Of a DNA stretch of 64,000 bases, positions 26,019-35,457 are shown in pieces. This DNA comes from CAYZWU01 sp964482235 (GTDB lineage: Bacteria > Planctomycetota > B15-G4 > CAYZWU01). Where the stretch lies: the NCBI GenBank assembly GCA_964482235.1, contig CAYZWU010000001.1:1-64000 (forward strand), written 5' to 3'. A program made the translations under genes and the position numbers. The first letter of the stretch is position 1. Each line of letters opens with the position of its first letter. The notes below the pieces were generated by a model. It had not been told where the DNA came from. It ran no database searches and was given only the letters and a program-made list of their open reading frames with translations.

Positions 26019-27362
26019 TCAGAACTTCCGCACGATCTCGGCTTCGCGGATGAAGGAGGCGTAGAGATCCTGGCGCGCATCGCGGACGACGATTTCCCGG
26101 ATAGCCTTGTACTCCACCGGCCCTCTCTTGTCCATCACCATGACGAGATGGGTTCCCTGGGACGTCTTGATGGGGCCGGCGATATCGCCCACACCCACCT
26201 CGATCGCGGCCTGGCCGATGGCGCCGGGATCGCCCTTGCCCGGGGGCAGAAATCCCAGATCCCCACCCTTCTCCGCCGACTGGTGCTCCGAGTAGAAGCG
26301 GGCCATGTTCTCGAAGGTGTTCTCGCCTTTCCTGATTCGCTGGGCGATGGTGTCGAGCTCCCTCTCGGCCTGCTCGAAGGTGCGCGACACGTGCTGGTTC
26401 GAGAAATGGGCCGCCTTGAGAAAGATCGTGGAGACCCGGGCGGCCCGGCCGTGCCGCTGCTCGTAGATCTTCTTCTTGTTATCGAAAAAGGCCTCCAGGT
26501 CCTTCTCGGCAAGCAGGATCCCGGCGATCTTCTTGAACAGCATCTCCGCGCGGAACTTGTCGCTTTTCCTCAGGCTCTCCATATCCTGTCCCGTGGCGGC
26601 CTTCAGGTAGTCGCCGTAGGAGACCCCCTCCAGACCGGTTCGGGATTTCAGCTTCCTGTCGCGCTCGGCGAACTCCGCATCGATCTCCTCCTCCGTCAGG
26701 GCGATCTCCATCGCCTCGGCGCGGGCCAGGATGAGGCGGATTCCGATCATCTCGGTAAGGAAGCCGGCCGCGGTCTTCTCGCCCAGGTGGGCGGCAAGCC
26801 GCCTGCCGAAATCCCTGCGCGAGACGATCTCGTCGTCCACCCTGGCAACGGCGTTCTGCCCGGTTTCTTCGCGGACGATCTTCTTGCGGGAGAGGAGCTC
26901 CTTCATCCAGAGGTTCAGCTTCTCGATGGGCACGTCGGCCGATCGATCGAGCCCGAAGTCGATCCGCGCCATCTCCTCGTGCCGGATGTGGAGATCCAGC
27001 AGCCTGAAGAACTCCTTCTCGTCCTTTCCCTGCTCTCGGAGATAGTCGAGAAGCCCCATCTCGCCGTTGGTCTGGAGCCTGATCTGTCTGTCCTGCTTCT
27101 CGGTGCACGACCTGAGCATCGCCACGGTGATGCGGACGCCCCGCTTTTCCGCCTCCTGCTCGATCGCCTTCTCGCGGATCATCTGCTCGATCAGGGCGGC
27201 GCCCTCCTCGATGCCCTCGGGCTTCGCGGCTATGTGGGCGTGGAATTCCGATTCGGTGATGGGGCTGCCGTTGACGACGGCCACCGTGCCCGGCGGCAGA
27301 TCGTCGCTGTCAAGGGGAATCAGCAGGGCCGCCAGGATCAGGGCGGCGACGGGGATGTTCAT
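26019..27362 (-). CDS. Secreted parvulin-type peptidyl-prolyl isomerase
   Basis: A 447-residue protein with a weak signal peptide (MNIPVAALILAALLIP). An N-terminal SurA-like helical domain (about 25-300) carries AVVNGSPITESEFHAHI, a hallmark of SurA/PrsA-type chaperones; a second NAVARVDDEIVSRRDF segment repeats it. A C-terminal rotamase domain (about 300-410) has QRHGRAARVSTIFLKA, FENMARFYSEHQSAEKGGDLGFL and TSQGTHLVMVMDKR. It probably assists folding of exported or outer-membrane proteins. It lies between the AAA+ gene and the RND gene in one operon. Confidence 0.85.
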   Translation of the reverse strand: MNIPVAALILAALLIPLDSDDLPPGTVAVVNGSPITESEFHAHIAAKPEGIEEGAALIEQMIREKAIEQEAEKRGVRITVAMLRSCTEKQDRQIRLQTNGEMGLLDYLREQGKDEKEFFRLLDLHIRHEEMARIDFGLDRSADVPIEKLNLWMKELLSRKKIVREETGQNAVARVDDEIVSRRDFGRRLAAHLGEKTAAGFLTEMIGIRLILARAEAMEIALTEEEIDAEFAERDRKLKSRTGLEGVSYGDYLKAATGQDMESLRKSDKFRAEMLFKKIAGILLAEKDLEAFFDNKKKIYEQRHGRAARVSTIFLKAAHFSNQHVSRTFEQAERELDTIAQRIRKGENTFENMARFYSEHQSAEKGGDLGFLPPGKGDPGAIGQAAIEVGVGDIAGPIKTSQGTHLVMVMDKRGPVEYKAIREIVVRDARQDLYASFIREAEIVRKF

Positions 27363-27456
27363 CAGATTCTGCCTGTTTCAGAGGGTGCGCACGCTACGTA
27401 ATGAGGCCAGAGATAGCACAGCGCGGCCAGGCATGTCAAGTTTTGACGGCGAAGGC

Positions 27457-28890
27457 TCAGTTCTCCAGCGGCGCGGCGTCCCGGCCCGTTCCGGCAGGGA
27501 GCAGAATCCTGGCCTGATCCTCGGTGTTCTTCTTGCTCTTCTTCTTCTTCTTCTTCCCCGCCGGCTTCTGCGTCTTCTTGGCGGTGAAGGTGAAGCGTCC
27601 ATCCTTCAGGTTCGTCACCACGGTGTCGCCGGCGCAGAATTCGCCGGCCAGGATCTTGTCCGAGAGCGGATTGACGATCTGGGAGAGAATGAGCCTGCGG
27701 AGCTCGCGCGCCCCGAACTCGGCGCTGAATCCCTCCTCGCCCACGTACTTCTCCACGTCGGACGTGAACTTCAGGTCGATCTCCGTGACGGCGAGATACG
27801 ATGCCACTTCCTTGAGCTGGTTGCGGGCGATCTTGACGCAGTCGCTCTTCGTGAGGGTGTTGAAGATGATCGTGTCGTCCAGCCTGTTGATGAACTCGGG
27901 ACGGAAGATCCGCTTCATGGCGATCATCAGCGTGTCGCGGGCGGTATCCTTCTTGAGGATCTGCCGCTTGCCCAGGTCGAAGCCCATCCTGTTGCGCATC
28001 CTGTCCAGGTCCTTCACGCCCACGTTCGAGGTGAGGAAGATGATGCACCTGGCGAAGGAGACGTTGTTTCCCTTGCTGTCAGTGAGGAATCCCTCATCCA
28101 TCAGCTGAAGCAGCAGGTTGTGAACCTTGGGGTGCGCCTTCTCGATCTCGTCGAAGAGAATGACGCAGCTCTTCTTCTCCCGAACGCTCTCCGTGAGAAA
28201 GCCGCCTTCGTTGTGGCCGATGTATCCCGGAGGGGCGCCGATCAGCTTGGCGTATTCATGGGGCAGGGCGAACTCGGAGCAGTCCACGCGGACCAGCTTG
28301 GTCAGGTCGCCGTAGAGGTGCTTCGCCACGGCCTTCGCCGTCTCCGTCTTCCCGGTTCCCGTGGGGCCGACGAGCAGGAAGACGCCCACCGGCTTCTGGG
28401 GATCGTTCAATCCGGCCGCCGCCTTCTTGATCGACTGGGAGATGATGTGAATAGCTCCATCCTGCCCGATGATCATGTTCCCCAGCTGGGTTTCGATCTG
28501 CTGGATCTTTTTCTGGAACTCGCTGTTCTGCTGCTGGTCCTTCTCGAACATCAGATGCAGCCTGCCGAGGCCGCCGCTCTCGTCCTCGAAAGGGATCGAG
28601 ACCTGATGGATCTCGAGGTGAGGATTGACCTCGACGCAGATCTGGTAGAGAAGCTCTTCGAGAGCCTCGGGCTTGTATATCTTGCTGAATTTCTTGAACA
28701 GCGGAAGGATGTCTTCGTGGTAGTTGATCACGCAGGCGTTGATCACCAGCTGCTGATAGGCCTTCTTGTTGGGAACCGACTTGACGCTGAGGAGGTCGCA
28801 GATGTCCTCGTCGGTGAACAGCCGTACCTTGATGAATTCGTCGATGATCTCGCAGTATTTCAGTACTACGCGGCATTCCATCTGGTTCAC
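27457..28890 (-). CDS. Single-ring Clp-type AAA+ protein
   Basis: A 477-residue ATPase with only one AAA+ module of the ClpA/ClpB D2 class. A 150-residue N-terminal region of unknown type is followed by Walker A GPTGTGKTETAK, pore segment PPGYIGHNEGGFL, Walker B VILFDEIEKAH, arginine finger FRPEFINRLDD and a ClpB D2-small domain (GARELRRLI). A Lys/Ser-rich tail (about residues 440-465) follows. A single ring with a novel N-domain suggests a specialised unfoldase or disaggregase. No ClpP-binding loop is evident to me. First gene of the reverse operon; GTG 28890 is preceded by GAAGGG. Confidence 0.8.
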   Translation of the reverse strand: MNQMECRVVLKYCEIIDEFIKVRLFTDEDICDLLSVKSVPNKKAYQQLVINACVINYHEDILPLFKKFSKIYKPEALEELLYQICVEVNPHLEIHQVSIPFEDESGGLGRLHLMFEKDQQQNSEFQKKIQQIETQLGNMIIGQDGAIHIISQSIKKAAAGLNDPQKPVGVFLLVGPTGTGKTETAKAVAKHLYGDLTKLVRVDCSEFALPHEYAKLIGAPPGYIGHNEGGFLTESVREKKSCVILFDEIEKAHPKVHNLLLQLMDEGFLTDSKGNNVSFARCIIFLTSNVGVKDLDRMRNRMGFDLGKRQILKKDTARDTLMIAMKRIFRPEFINRLDDTIIFNTLTKSDCVKIARNQLKEVASYLAVTEIDLKFTSDVEKYVGEEGFSAEFGARELRRLILSQIVNPLSDKILAGEFCAGDTVVTNLKDGRFTFTAKKTQKPAGKKKKKKSKKNTEDQARILLPAGTGRDAAPLEN

Positions 28891-29218
28891 TTTAGCCCTT
28901 CTCCCGGGAATATCCCCTTCTCCAGTCCGAGAACCATATCCAACCCTTCATCCAGACTCTTACTTCGGTCAGACCGCGCGATTGCTTGAGATCGAAACCA
29001 GTATTCGGCGCCCTAAAAATCGGGGCGTCCCGGAGGCCGGTCCGGCGCGGCGAGGCAGGGGGGCGGAGGGGGCGGGCAGGAAAACGATTTCGGCGCAAAT
29101 TGGGAATTGACCGGAGGATCGGCAGCCAGTAGTATCCTATCTTCGTGTCACCCGGCGTCCTGCCCAGAGGCATGCCACACTGCCTGTCCGGTTCGTCTGG
29201 CACAAGAGTAAAGAGCCT
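28891..29218. other. Divergent intergenic region
   Basis: It separates the reverse AAA+ operon from a forward kinase gene and must hold both promoters. No gene and no clear promoter boxes seen. Confidence 0.45.
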
Positions 29219-30412
29219 ATGTCTCTAGAAACGGAAATGAAGTTTTTCGCCCTGCTGGTCATCAAGGGCGTCATCGAAAAAGCTGATGTGCAGAGATGCT
29301 TGCAGGTGCGCGAGAAACTCGCCGCCAAGGGGCAGGATGTCGGCCTCACCGATATCGCCTTGAAGCTGAAGCTGATCACCCGGGAGAGGCTGGATCTCCT
29401 CAAGCTCAGCGGGGGTGAGAAGGTGCCGGTCATGCCGGGGTACGAGCTCCGGGGCAAGGTCGGCGAGGGCGGCATGTCCAATGTCTTCCATTATCATGAA
29501 GCGGCAGAGGACCGGTCCGTCGCCGTGAAGATCCTGAAGGGGGAGCCGGCCGCCGATCCGAAGATCCGCACCTCTTTCCTGCGCGAATCGAACATCCTCA
29601 TCGACCTCGATCACCCCAACGTGGTGAAGGGATACCGCGCCGGCACGGTGAAGGGGCAGTACGTCTTCATCATGGAGTTCATCGAGGGCGAATCGCTTCA
29701 TGACCTGATCCGGAAGGACATGATCTTCGACGAGGATGCCGCGCTCTACATCATCCTCCAGAGCGCGAGGGCGATCGAGTACATGAAGAGCCGCAACATC
29801 CTCCACCGCGACATCAAGCCCGGCAACCTGATGCTCAAGCGCGACAACACGGTCAAGCTGATCGATCTGGGCCTGGCCACGGTCCTCGACGGCGACAAGA
29901 AGGGGGAGGGGAAAGCCGCCCTGAGCGACACCACTCTCGGCACGGCGCACTTCATCTCCCCGGAGCAGGCCCGCGGCCAGACCGATCTCGATGTTCGGAG
30001 CGATATCTACTCGCTGGGCGCCACTCTCTACCAGCTGGTGCTGGGGGAGCTGCCTTTCAGCGGGGAGACGGACGAGGACGTCATGACGAAGCACATCCTC
30101 GGCACCCTTTCCTCCAAGGCGCTCAAGGGCAGGAAGGTCTCGCCCCACATGCACTATTTCATCGAGAAGATGATGGTCAAGGATCGGGACATCCGGTACC
30201 AGGATCCCTTGGAGCTGGTTCACGACATCGAGGACAAGATCCGGGGCAAGAAGACCCTCCACTTCAGGCCCGATCTGGAGGAGAGGGACGAGGAAGAGCT
30301 GCTGAAGGGCCCCTACCTCGAGGATGACGAGGATGAGGAGCCGCGCAATTCCAAGAAGGGCGGGCTGATCAAGGGACGAAGCGCCCGCAGCAGGAGAAAG
30401 AAGCGCCGGTGA
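29219..30412 (+). CDS. Ser/Thr protein kinase with novel N-terminal domain
   Basis: A 397-residue kinase without a transmembrane helix. A 68-residue N-terminal helical domain (MKFFALLVIKGVIEKADVQ) precedes the kinase domain (about 72-330): glycine loop GKVGEGGMSNVF, VAVKILKG, catalytic HRDIKPGN (about 196), and LIDLGLA with DLG in place of DFG, then GTAHFISPEQ. DLG is seen in some active bacterial kinases, so activity is likely. The C-terminal tail is acidic then basic (KGRSARSRRKKRR). It overlaps the next gene by four bases. The substrate is unknown. Confidence 0.85.
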   Translation: MSLETEMKFFALLVIKGVIEKADVQRCLQVREKLAAKGQDVGLTDIALKLKLITRERLDLLKLSGGEKVPVMPGYELRGKVGEGGMSNVFHYHEAAEDRSVAVKILKGEPAADPKIRTSFLRESNILIDLDHPNVVKGYRAGTVKGQYVFIMEFIEGESLHDLIRKDMIFDEDAALYIILQSARAIEYMKSRNILHRDIKPGNLMLKRDNTVKLIDLGLATVLDGDKKGEGKAALSDTTLGTAHFISPEQARGQTDLDVRSDIYSLGATLYQLVLGELPFSGETDEDVMTKHILGTLSSKALKGRKVSPHMHYFIEKMMVKDRDIRYQDPLELVHDIEDKIRGKKTLHFRPDLEERDEEELLKGPYLEDDEDEEPRNSKKGGLIKGRSARSRRKKRR

Positions 30413-30855
30413 AGCGCATCACCATTCCCGTTCCTGAAGCCGCTCTCCGCGAGCTCGAAGAGCTGTACAAGGCTGTCGAGAAGGCTCTCGATGCCCTGGG
30501 CGGCGTGTGCCGCGGCGATGGCGCCTGCTGCCGGTTCGGCGAGTCGGGGATCCGGCTCTACCTCACCCGCCTGGAAAAGGCCATGCTCCTGCGCGACAAC
30601 GACGGCTCGACCCTCACGCCTGAGCAGGAGGATGCCTGCCCTTTTCTCGTGGGCGACAGGTGCACCGCGCGAAACGGCAGGGCGCTCGGCTGCCGCTGCT
30701 ATTTCTGCAACCCGGACCTGTCCGAGGCAACGGCCGCCATCTACGAGTCATTCCACGCGGCGATCCGCAGCCTTCACGATCGACAGGGCATCCCCTATTT
30801 CTACAACGAGCTCATTTACTCCCTCGAGATGATTTCCTCCCAGGGAGGCCATTGA
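30409..30855 (+). CDS. YkgJ-family cysteine cluster protein
   Basis: A 148-residue protein of the zinc/iron-chelating CxxxCxxCC family. It has CRGDGACCRFG near the N-terminus, then CPFLVGDRCTARNGRALGCRCYFC, the two characteristic cysteine clusters. GTG 30409 overlaps the kinase stop, so translation is coupled. Metal binding is likely; the biochemical role of the family is unsettled. A link to kinase signalling is a guess. Confidence 0.8.
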   Translation: MKRITIPVPEAALRELEELYKAVEKALDALGGVCRGDGACCRFGESGIRLYLTRLEKAMLLRDNDGSTLTPEQEDACPFLVGDRCTARNGRALGCRCYFCNPDLSEATAAIYESFHAAIRSLHDRQGIPYFYNELIYSLEMISSQGGH

Positions 30856-30957
30856 TCCTCCCCCGGTAAAATGATAATTTCGTTTCACATGCTGGTGCGG
30901 TGTGGTCTCGACACCCGCTCAATTCACCTCAAATGTCATGACGGGGAGGGTTATGTC

Positions 30958-31716
30958 ATGCCACGGAGAAAGCACCCGCTCGAAATCTTCCGGGAATCGG
31001 GAAAAGTGCTTCAGGACGGCGGCTCGGCTTCGAAAAAGAAGAAGGCGACCGGTGGATCGTCCCCTCGCAAGGGAGGCGGGTTGCTGGCCGGCTTGCGGTC
31101 CGGACTGGCCTCGAAGCAGCGGAAAGCCGACCAGGCGTCTCGATCGAAGAGGAGCACGGCGCCTCTGCCGAACGGCCGTGGACCGGGCGAGTTCAAGATC
31201 ACCCTGACGATGAATCATGTCCTTCTTGTCCTGTTCGTCACCGTCTCCCTGATCATTGCCGGCTATTTCGGCGGCTACTACAAGGGATCCGGTGTGAAGG
31301 ACGATCCCGGTCTCTCTCTCGAGCGGTCGAGACCGGAGCTGATCGGCGATTCGGGGAAGACCGTACAGCAGCCTGATCGGCCCCGGGATGAGTCCGGCGG
31401 ATCGAGAACTGGGGGGTCCGCTGTAATTGAAAAATTAGGTGGGACTTATGCTGTTCAGGTGGCCAGCTACTCCGAGGGGGGGCGTAGCTCCGCTGAATCG
31501 GCCCGCGACGAGCTGATCAGGCGCGGATACAAAAATGTCGTTAATTATCATTACAGGAAGAGCAAAACCTGTGCTATCATGGTCGGTTCTTATGATCGTG
31601 AAGATCATCCGGACCTGCTCAGGCTGTGGGATCGGTTGAGAAGTATAAACGACTTCCCGGGAGGAGACAAGAGTCCCTTCAAGACAGCCTGGGTCACGCG
31701 GCATCCCCAGAGATAG
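30958..31716 (+). CDS. Membrane-anchored SPOR-domain protein
   Basis: A 252-residue protein. A Lys/Arg-rich cytoplasmic N-terminal part (residues 1-80) precedes one transmembrane helix (about 83-105, HVLLVLFVTVSLIIAGYFGG) and a linker, then a C-terminal SPOR-like domain (about 160-245) with TYAVQVASYSEGGRSSAESA and CAIMVGSYD. SPOR domains bind denuded peptidoglycan, usually at the septum. ATG 30958 follows GGGGAGGG; the frame extends upstream but not with a good start. The basic tail could bind nucleic acid or phospholipid. Confidence 0.8.
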   Translation: MPRRKHPLEIFRESGKVLQDGGSASKKKKATGGSSPRKGGGLLAGLRSGLASKQRKADQASRSKRSTAPLPNGRGPGEFKITLTMNHVLLVLFVTVSLIIAGYFGGYYKGSGVKDDPGLSLERSRPELIGDSGKTVQQPDRPRDESGGSRTGGSAVIEKLGGTYAVQVASYSEGGRSSAESARDELIRRGYKNVVNYHYRKSKTCAIMVGSYDREDHPDLLRLWDRLRSINDFPGGDKSPFKTAWVTRHPQR

Positions 31717-31770
31717 GGAGCCGGTTCCGGTGGCAATCAAGGTTTAGAATCGCAAAGAGGTGATAGAGCC

Positions 31771-31944
31771 GTGTCCATTCACAAGAGTCTCGTTTCCAAG
31801 GTCAAGCTTCAAAGGTCAAGAAACGTCTGGACCCGCCTGGAGCGCATCGAAGCACTGAAAAAAGACAACCGTTTCAATGAGGGCCGCTCCGTTTTCGGTC
31901 TTCCCAAGGTCAGAACTACGTACAGGATCGGCAAGAAGAAATAG
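31771..31944 (+). CDS. Small basic protein of the Chlamydiae/Verrucomicrobia/Planctomycetes type
   Basis: A 57-residue basic protein too short for most gene callers: MSIHKSLVSKVKLQRSRNVW at the N-terminus, RLERIEALKKDNRFNEG, VFGLPKVRT in the C-terminal half and a GKKK tail. This is close to the small basic protein family I recognise from PVC bacteria, described as ribosome- or rRNA-associated; I name no accession. GTG 31771 follows AAAGAGGTGAT, a good Shine-Dalgarno. The identity is recognised from memory, not a search. Confidence 0.75.
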   Translation: MSIHKSLVSKVKLQRSRNVWTRLERIEALKKDNRFNEGRSVFGLPKVRTTYRIGKKK

Positions 31945-32200
31945 CGGCAGTCCGAAGCAGCAGAGCGCGTCACGGTTCTCCGCATCACTTTTCCCCCTCA
32001 ACAATCCGCCGGAAGTGTCAATCGGGAAGACTATCCGGAGCCGGTCCATCGGTCGAGCATTGCTTGACTCGTGGCGACCTTTCCCTTCTTTTCTTGCGGA
32101 ATTGGTTCTGCGTCCTGATGCAGGAAATCATATAATGGCCTGTTTCCAGGATCCAGCAGAGGGCGGCAGGAATCCGGGCAGCGGTTGAGAAGGAGCTTAG

Positions 32201-33301
32201 ATGCTTTCGAAGAGAGCCAAAGACATTGAGGCCAGCGGCATTCGCAAGATATTCGAACTCGTCAACTCGATGAAGGACCCGATCAACCTCAGCATCGGCC
32301 AGGCGGACTTCGATGTTCCCGATCCGATCAAGGACGAGGCTGTCAAGGCCATGCGGGACGGGTTCAACAAGTACACGGTCACCCAGGGGATCCCGGAGCT
32401 CAACGAGGCGATAAAGGCTGATCTCCTCAAGCGTTACGGGTACGAACCCGAGGCGTCCCTTGTCACTTGCGGCGTGTCGGGCGGGCTCCTTCTCTCCTTC
32501 CTCTGCCTGATCGATCCCGGGGACGAGGTGCTTCTCCCTGATCCCTATTTCGTGATGTACAAGATCCTGACCCAGCTCTGCGACGGTGTGCCCAGCTACT
32601 ATGATCTCTACCCCGACTTCAGGGTCCGCCGCGAGGAGCTGGAATCGAGGATAACGCCGAAGACGAAGATCCTTCTCGTCAACTCCCCATCGAACCCGAC
32701 CGGTTCGGTGTTCACGGCCAAAGAGCTCGAGACGATCGCCGAGGTGGCCAGGGCTAACGACCTCATCGTGGTGAGCGACGAGATCTATGACAGGTTCATC
32801 TATGCGCCAAAGTTCCACAGCATCAGCGAGTTCTGCCCCGAGCGGCTCGTTCTTCTCGGCGGTTTCTCCAAGACCTACGGGATGCCGGGCTGGCGCATGG
32901 GATTCGCCGCCGGCCCGAAGGAGATCCTGGACAAGATGATGGTCCTTCAGCAGTTCTCCTTTGTCTGCGCCCCTTCCTTCGCCCAGAAGGCGGTGCTTTT
33001 CGCCCTCGATTTCGACATGAAGGAGTACATCGACCGCTACCGTGCGAAGAGGGATCTCATCTGCGACGGCTTGAAGAACGAGTATGATATCGTTGTTCCG
33101 GACGGGAGCTTCTACTGCTTTCCCAAGCTGCCGAACGGCATCAGCGGGGCCGAGTTCGTGAGCCGCGCTGTCGAGGAAAAGGTGCTCGTCGTGCCGGGAA
33201 CGGCTTTCTCCCGCCATGACAGCCACTTCAGGATCTCCTTTGCCGCTCCTGATGACGTGCTCGAGCGCGGTGTGGAGATCCTCCGCAATCTGGCACGGTA
33301 G
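32201..33301 (+). CDS. Class I/II PLP-dependent aminotransferase
   Basis: A 366-residue aminotransferase, aspartate/aromatic family. It carries INLSIGQADFDVPDPI near the N-terminus, YTVTQGIPEL, NSPSNPTGSVF, VVSDEIYD and the PLP lysine in GGFSKTYGMPGWRMG. It transfers amino groups in the cytoplasm, but the substrate is not predictable. GAGAAGGAG precedes ATG 32201. It starts a forward run with queE, der and the macrodomain gene, 14 bases between this gene and queE. Confidence 0.9.
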   Translation: MLSKRAKDIEASGIRKIFELVNSMKDPINLSIGQADFDVPDPIKDEAVKAMRDGFNKYTVTQGIPELNEAIKADLLKRYGYEPEASLVTCGVSGGLLLSFLCLIDPGDEVLLPDPYFVMYKILTQLCDGVPSYYDLYPDFRVRREELESRITPKTKILLVNSPSNPTGSVFTAKELETIAEVARANDLIVVSDEIYDRFIYAPKFHSISEFCPERLVLLGGFSKTYGMPGWRMGFAAGPKEILDKMMVLQQFSFVCAPSFAQKAVLFALDFDMKEYIDRYRAKRDLICDGLKNEYDIVVPDGSFYCFPKLPNGISGAEFVSRAVEEKVLVVPGTAFSRHDSHFRISFAAPDDVLERGVEILRNLAR

Positions 33302-33315
33302 ACCGGCGGAAGGTC

Positions 33316-34068
33316 ATGAAGACGAGAGATACGGGTAAGGCAGGTCTTGTCCAGGAGATTTTCTACTCCGTACAGGGGGAAGGTCTCTGGGCCGGGAGAT
33401 TCCAGCATTTCATCCGCCTGAAGGGCTGCAGCGTGGGATGCCGCTTCTGCGACACTCCCGCACGATTCGGCGAGCGGCGGGACGACGCCGAGGCGCCGGT
33501 CGGTCCGGGGCACGAGAAGGAGCTCACGGCCGAGGAGGTTCTGGAGATCCTGGTCCGGCACGATCGCAGGATGCCCGGCGCCCACTCCTTCGCAATGACG
33601 GGCGGCGAGCCGCTGGAGCAGTTCGACTTTCTCGAGGATCTTCTGCCGCGGATCAAGGCTGCCTTTCCGGCTCAGCCCATTCTCCTGGAAACGGCCGGGA
33701 TCCACGATGTCGCCATGGGCCGGCTGGCCGGCAAGGTCGATCTCGTCTCCATGGATTTCAAGATCCCGTCCACCTCGGGACTTCTCGGAACCCTTCCCCT
33801 TCACGAGAAGTTCATCGAGGCTTTGAAGGAAACCGATTTCTATGTCAAGGTGATCGTGGATCAGTACACTCCCGCCAGGGAGGTTGAAGAGGTGGCCGGC
33901 AGGGTGGCGAAGCTTCGGCCCGACGCTCCGCTGTTCCTCCAGCCCGTGACCCGCGAGGGCCGGGTCTGGGGCGGAATCTACCTGCTCGACCTCTTCCGGA
34001 CCGCCAGGGGGCTTCTTCGCGATGTTCGTGTCGTGCCCCAGATCCATACGATCATGTCGTTGAGCTGA
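33316..34068 (+). CDS. queE: 7-carboxy-7-deazaguanine synthase-like radical SAM protein
   Basis: A 250-residue radical SAM protein. QEIFYSVQGEGLWAG and FIRLKGCSVGCRFCDTP give the CxxxCxxC cluster motif (Cys for the 4Fe-4S cluster), then FAMTGGEPL, and MDFKIPS with SxxxT-like sequence, all typical of QueE. It converts carboxy-tetrahydropterin to 7-carboxy-7-deazaguanine, a step toward queuosine or archaeosine-type bases. No queC, queD or tgt is beside it here. It ends 3 bases before der. Confidence 0.88.
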   Translation: MKTRDTGKAGLVQEIFYSVQGEGLWAGRFQHFIRLKGCSVGCRFCDTPARFGERRDDAEAPVGPGHEKELTAEEVLEILVRHDRRMPGAHSFAMTGGEPLEQFDFLEDLLPRIKAAFPAQPILLETAGIHDVAMGRLAGKVDLVSMDFKIPSTSGLLGTLPLHEKFIEALKETDFYVKVIVDQYTPAREVEEVAGRVAKLRPDAPLFLQPVTREGRVWGGIYLLDLFRTARGLLRDVRVVPQIHTIMSLS

Positions 34069-34071
34069 ACC

Positions 34072-35436
34072 ATGCAAGATCTTCCGTGCCTCGCCATCGT
34101 CGGACGCCCCAATGTGGGCAAGTCGTCGTACTTCAACGCCATTCTCGGCAAGCGTGTCTCCATCGTCGATCCCATGGCCGGCGTGACGCGGGACAGGGTC
34201 TCGGCGGAGGTGACCCACGGCGGGCGCCCCTTCGAGCTGATCGACACCGGCGGGATCGGCCTGGTCGACCAGACCCTTCTCAAGGACGAGATCGAGAGGC
34301 AGATCGAGATCGCTCTCGACCTGGCCGACGTGGTGATCTTCATCGTCGACGTCCGCGACGGCGTGACCACCCTCGACAGGGAAGTGGCCGACCGGTTGCG
34401 AAACTGCCGCAAGCCCGTTCTCCTGGTGGCCAACAAGGCGGACTCGAGATTCCTCGAGGAGGAGCGCCACCAGTTCCACGTCCTGGGTTTCGGCGAGCCT
34501 TTCGCCGTCTCGGCCCACGAGTCGCGGGGCATCTTCACCGCCCTGGAAGCGGCGCTCGATCTCCTTCCCGAGGACGAATCCGAAGGAGACCGGGAGTCCG
34601 ACGCCGAGCCGGAGAAGATCAAGGTGGCCGTGGTGGGCCGGATGAACGCGGGCAAATCGAGCCTGGTGAACCGTCTTGCGGCCGGGGAGAGGGTCATCGT
34701 CTCCTCCGTGCCCGGCACGACGCGCGATTCGGTGGACGTGGCCTTCAAGGTGGATGGACGCGAGTTCGTGATCATCGACACGGCGGGGATCCGGCGCAAG
34801 AGGGCGATCCAGGACTCGGTGGAGTTCTACGGGCAGGCGCGCGCCGAGAGGGCGGTCCGCCGCTCCGACGTCGTGATCCTGATGATCGACGCCACCCAGG
34901 AGATCTCCTCGGTGGACAAGAAGATCGCCGATCTCGTCCTCACGTCGTACAAGCCGTGCATCCTGGCCATCTCGAAGTGGGACCTGGCCAAGGATCATAC
35001 CCCCGAGGAGTACTCCGAGTACGTGGCGGACAGGCTGCCGGGCTTCACCTTCTTTCCTCTCGTGTTCATCTCCTCGTTGACGGGATTCAACGTCAGGTCC
35101 ACCTTCAACCTCGTGGCCGATCTCTGCGCCCAGGCTGCCGTGAGGGTCTCCACGCCGAGGATCAACGAGGTGCTGAAGAGCGCCCTGGCGAAGCGCGCGC
35201 CCCAGATCCGCAGATCGCGGCTCGCCAGGATCTACTTCGGCACCCAGGTCACCGTGTCGCCGCCCACGATCATCGTCTTCGTCAACGACATCCGGAACTT
35301 CAACCGCGACTACCGGCGCTACCTGGCCAACAGGTTCCGTGAAGAGCTTCCCTTCAGCGAGGTGCCGATCAAGATCGCGTTTCGCGGCAAGGACAGGACC
35401 GGGCCGCCGCCGAGGGGTAGGGCCGGCGGCGAGTGA
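34072..35436 (+). CDS. der: Ribosome biogenesis GTPase Der
   Basis: A 454-residue double-GTPase. First G domain: GRPNVGKSSYFNAI, DTGGIG, NKAD. Second: GRMNAGKSSLVNRL, DTAGIRRK, SKWD (usual NKWD). A C-terminal KH-like domain (about residues 350-440) follows. Der acts in 50S ribosome assembly in the cytoplasm. The start ATG lies 3 bases after queE. Length is normal. Confidence 0.95.
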   Translation: MQDLPCLAIVGRPNVGKSSYFNAILGKRVSIVDPMAGVTRDRVSAEVTHGGRPFELIDTGGIGLVDQTLLKDEIERQIEIALDLADVVIFIVDVRDGVTTLDREVADRLRNCRKPVLLVANKADSRFLEEERHQFHVLGFGEPFAVSAHESRGIFTALEAALDLLPEDESEGDRESDAEPEKIKVAVVGRMNAGKSSLVNRLAAGERVIVSSVPGTTRDSVDVAFKVDGREFVIIDTAGIRRKRAIQDSVEFYGQARAERAVRRSDVVILMIDATQEISSVDKKIADLVLTSYKPCILAISKWDLAKDHTPEEYSEYVADRLPGFTFFPLVFISSLTGFNVRSTFNLVADLCAQAAVRVSTPRINEVLKSALAKRAPQIRRSRLARIYFGTQVTVSPPTIIVFVNDIRNFNRDYRRYLANRFREELPFSEVPIKIAFRGKDRTGPPPRGRAGGE

Positions 35437-35457
35437 TCCCGGGAGAGGGAGGGTTCC

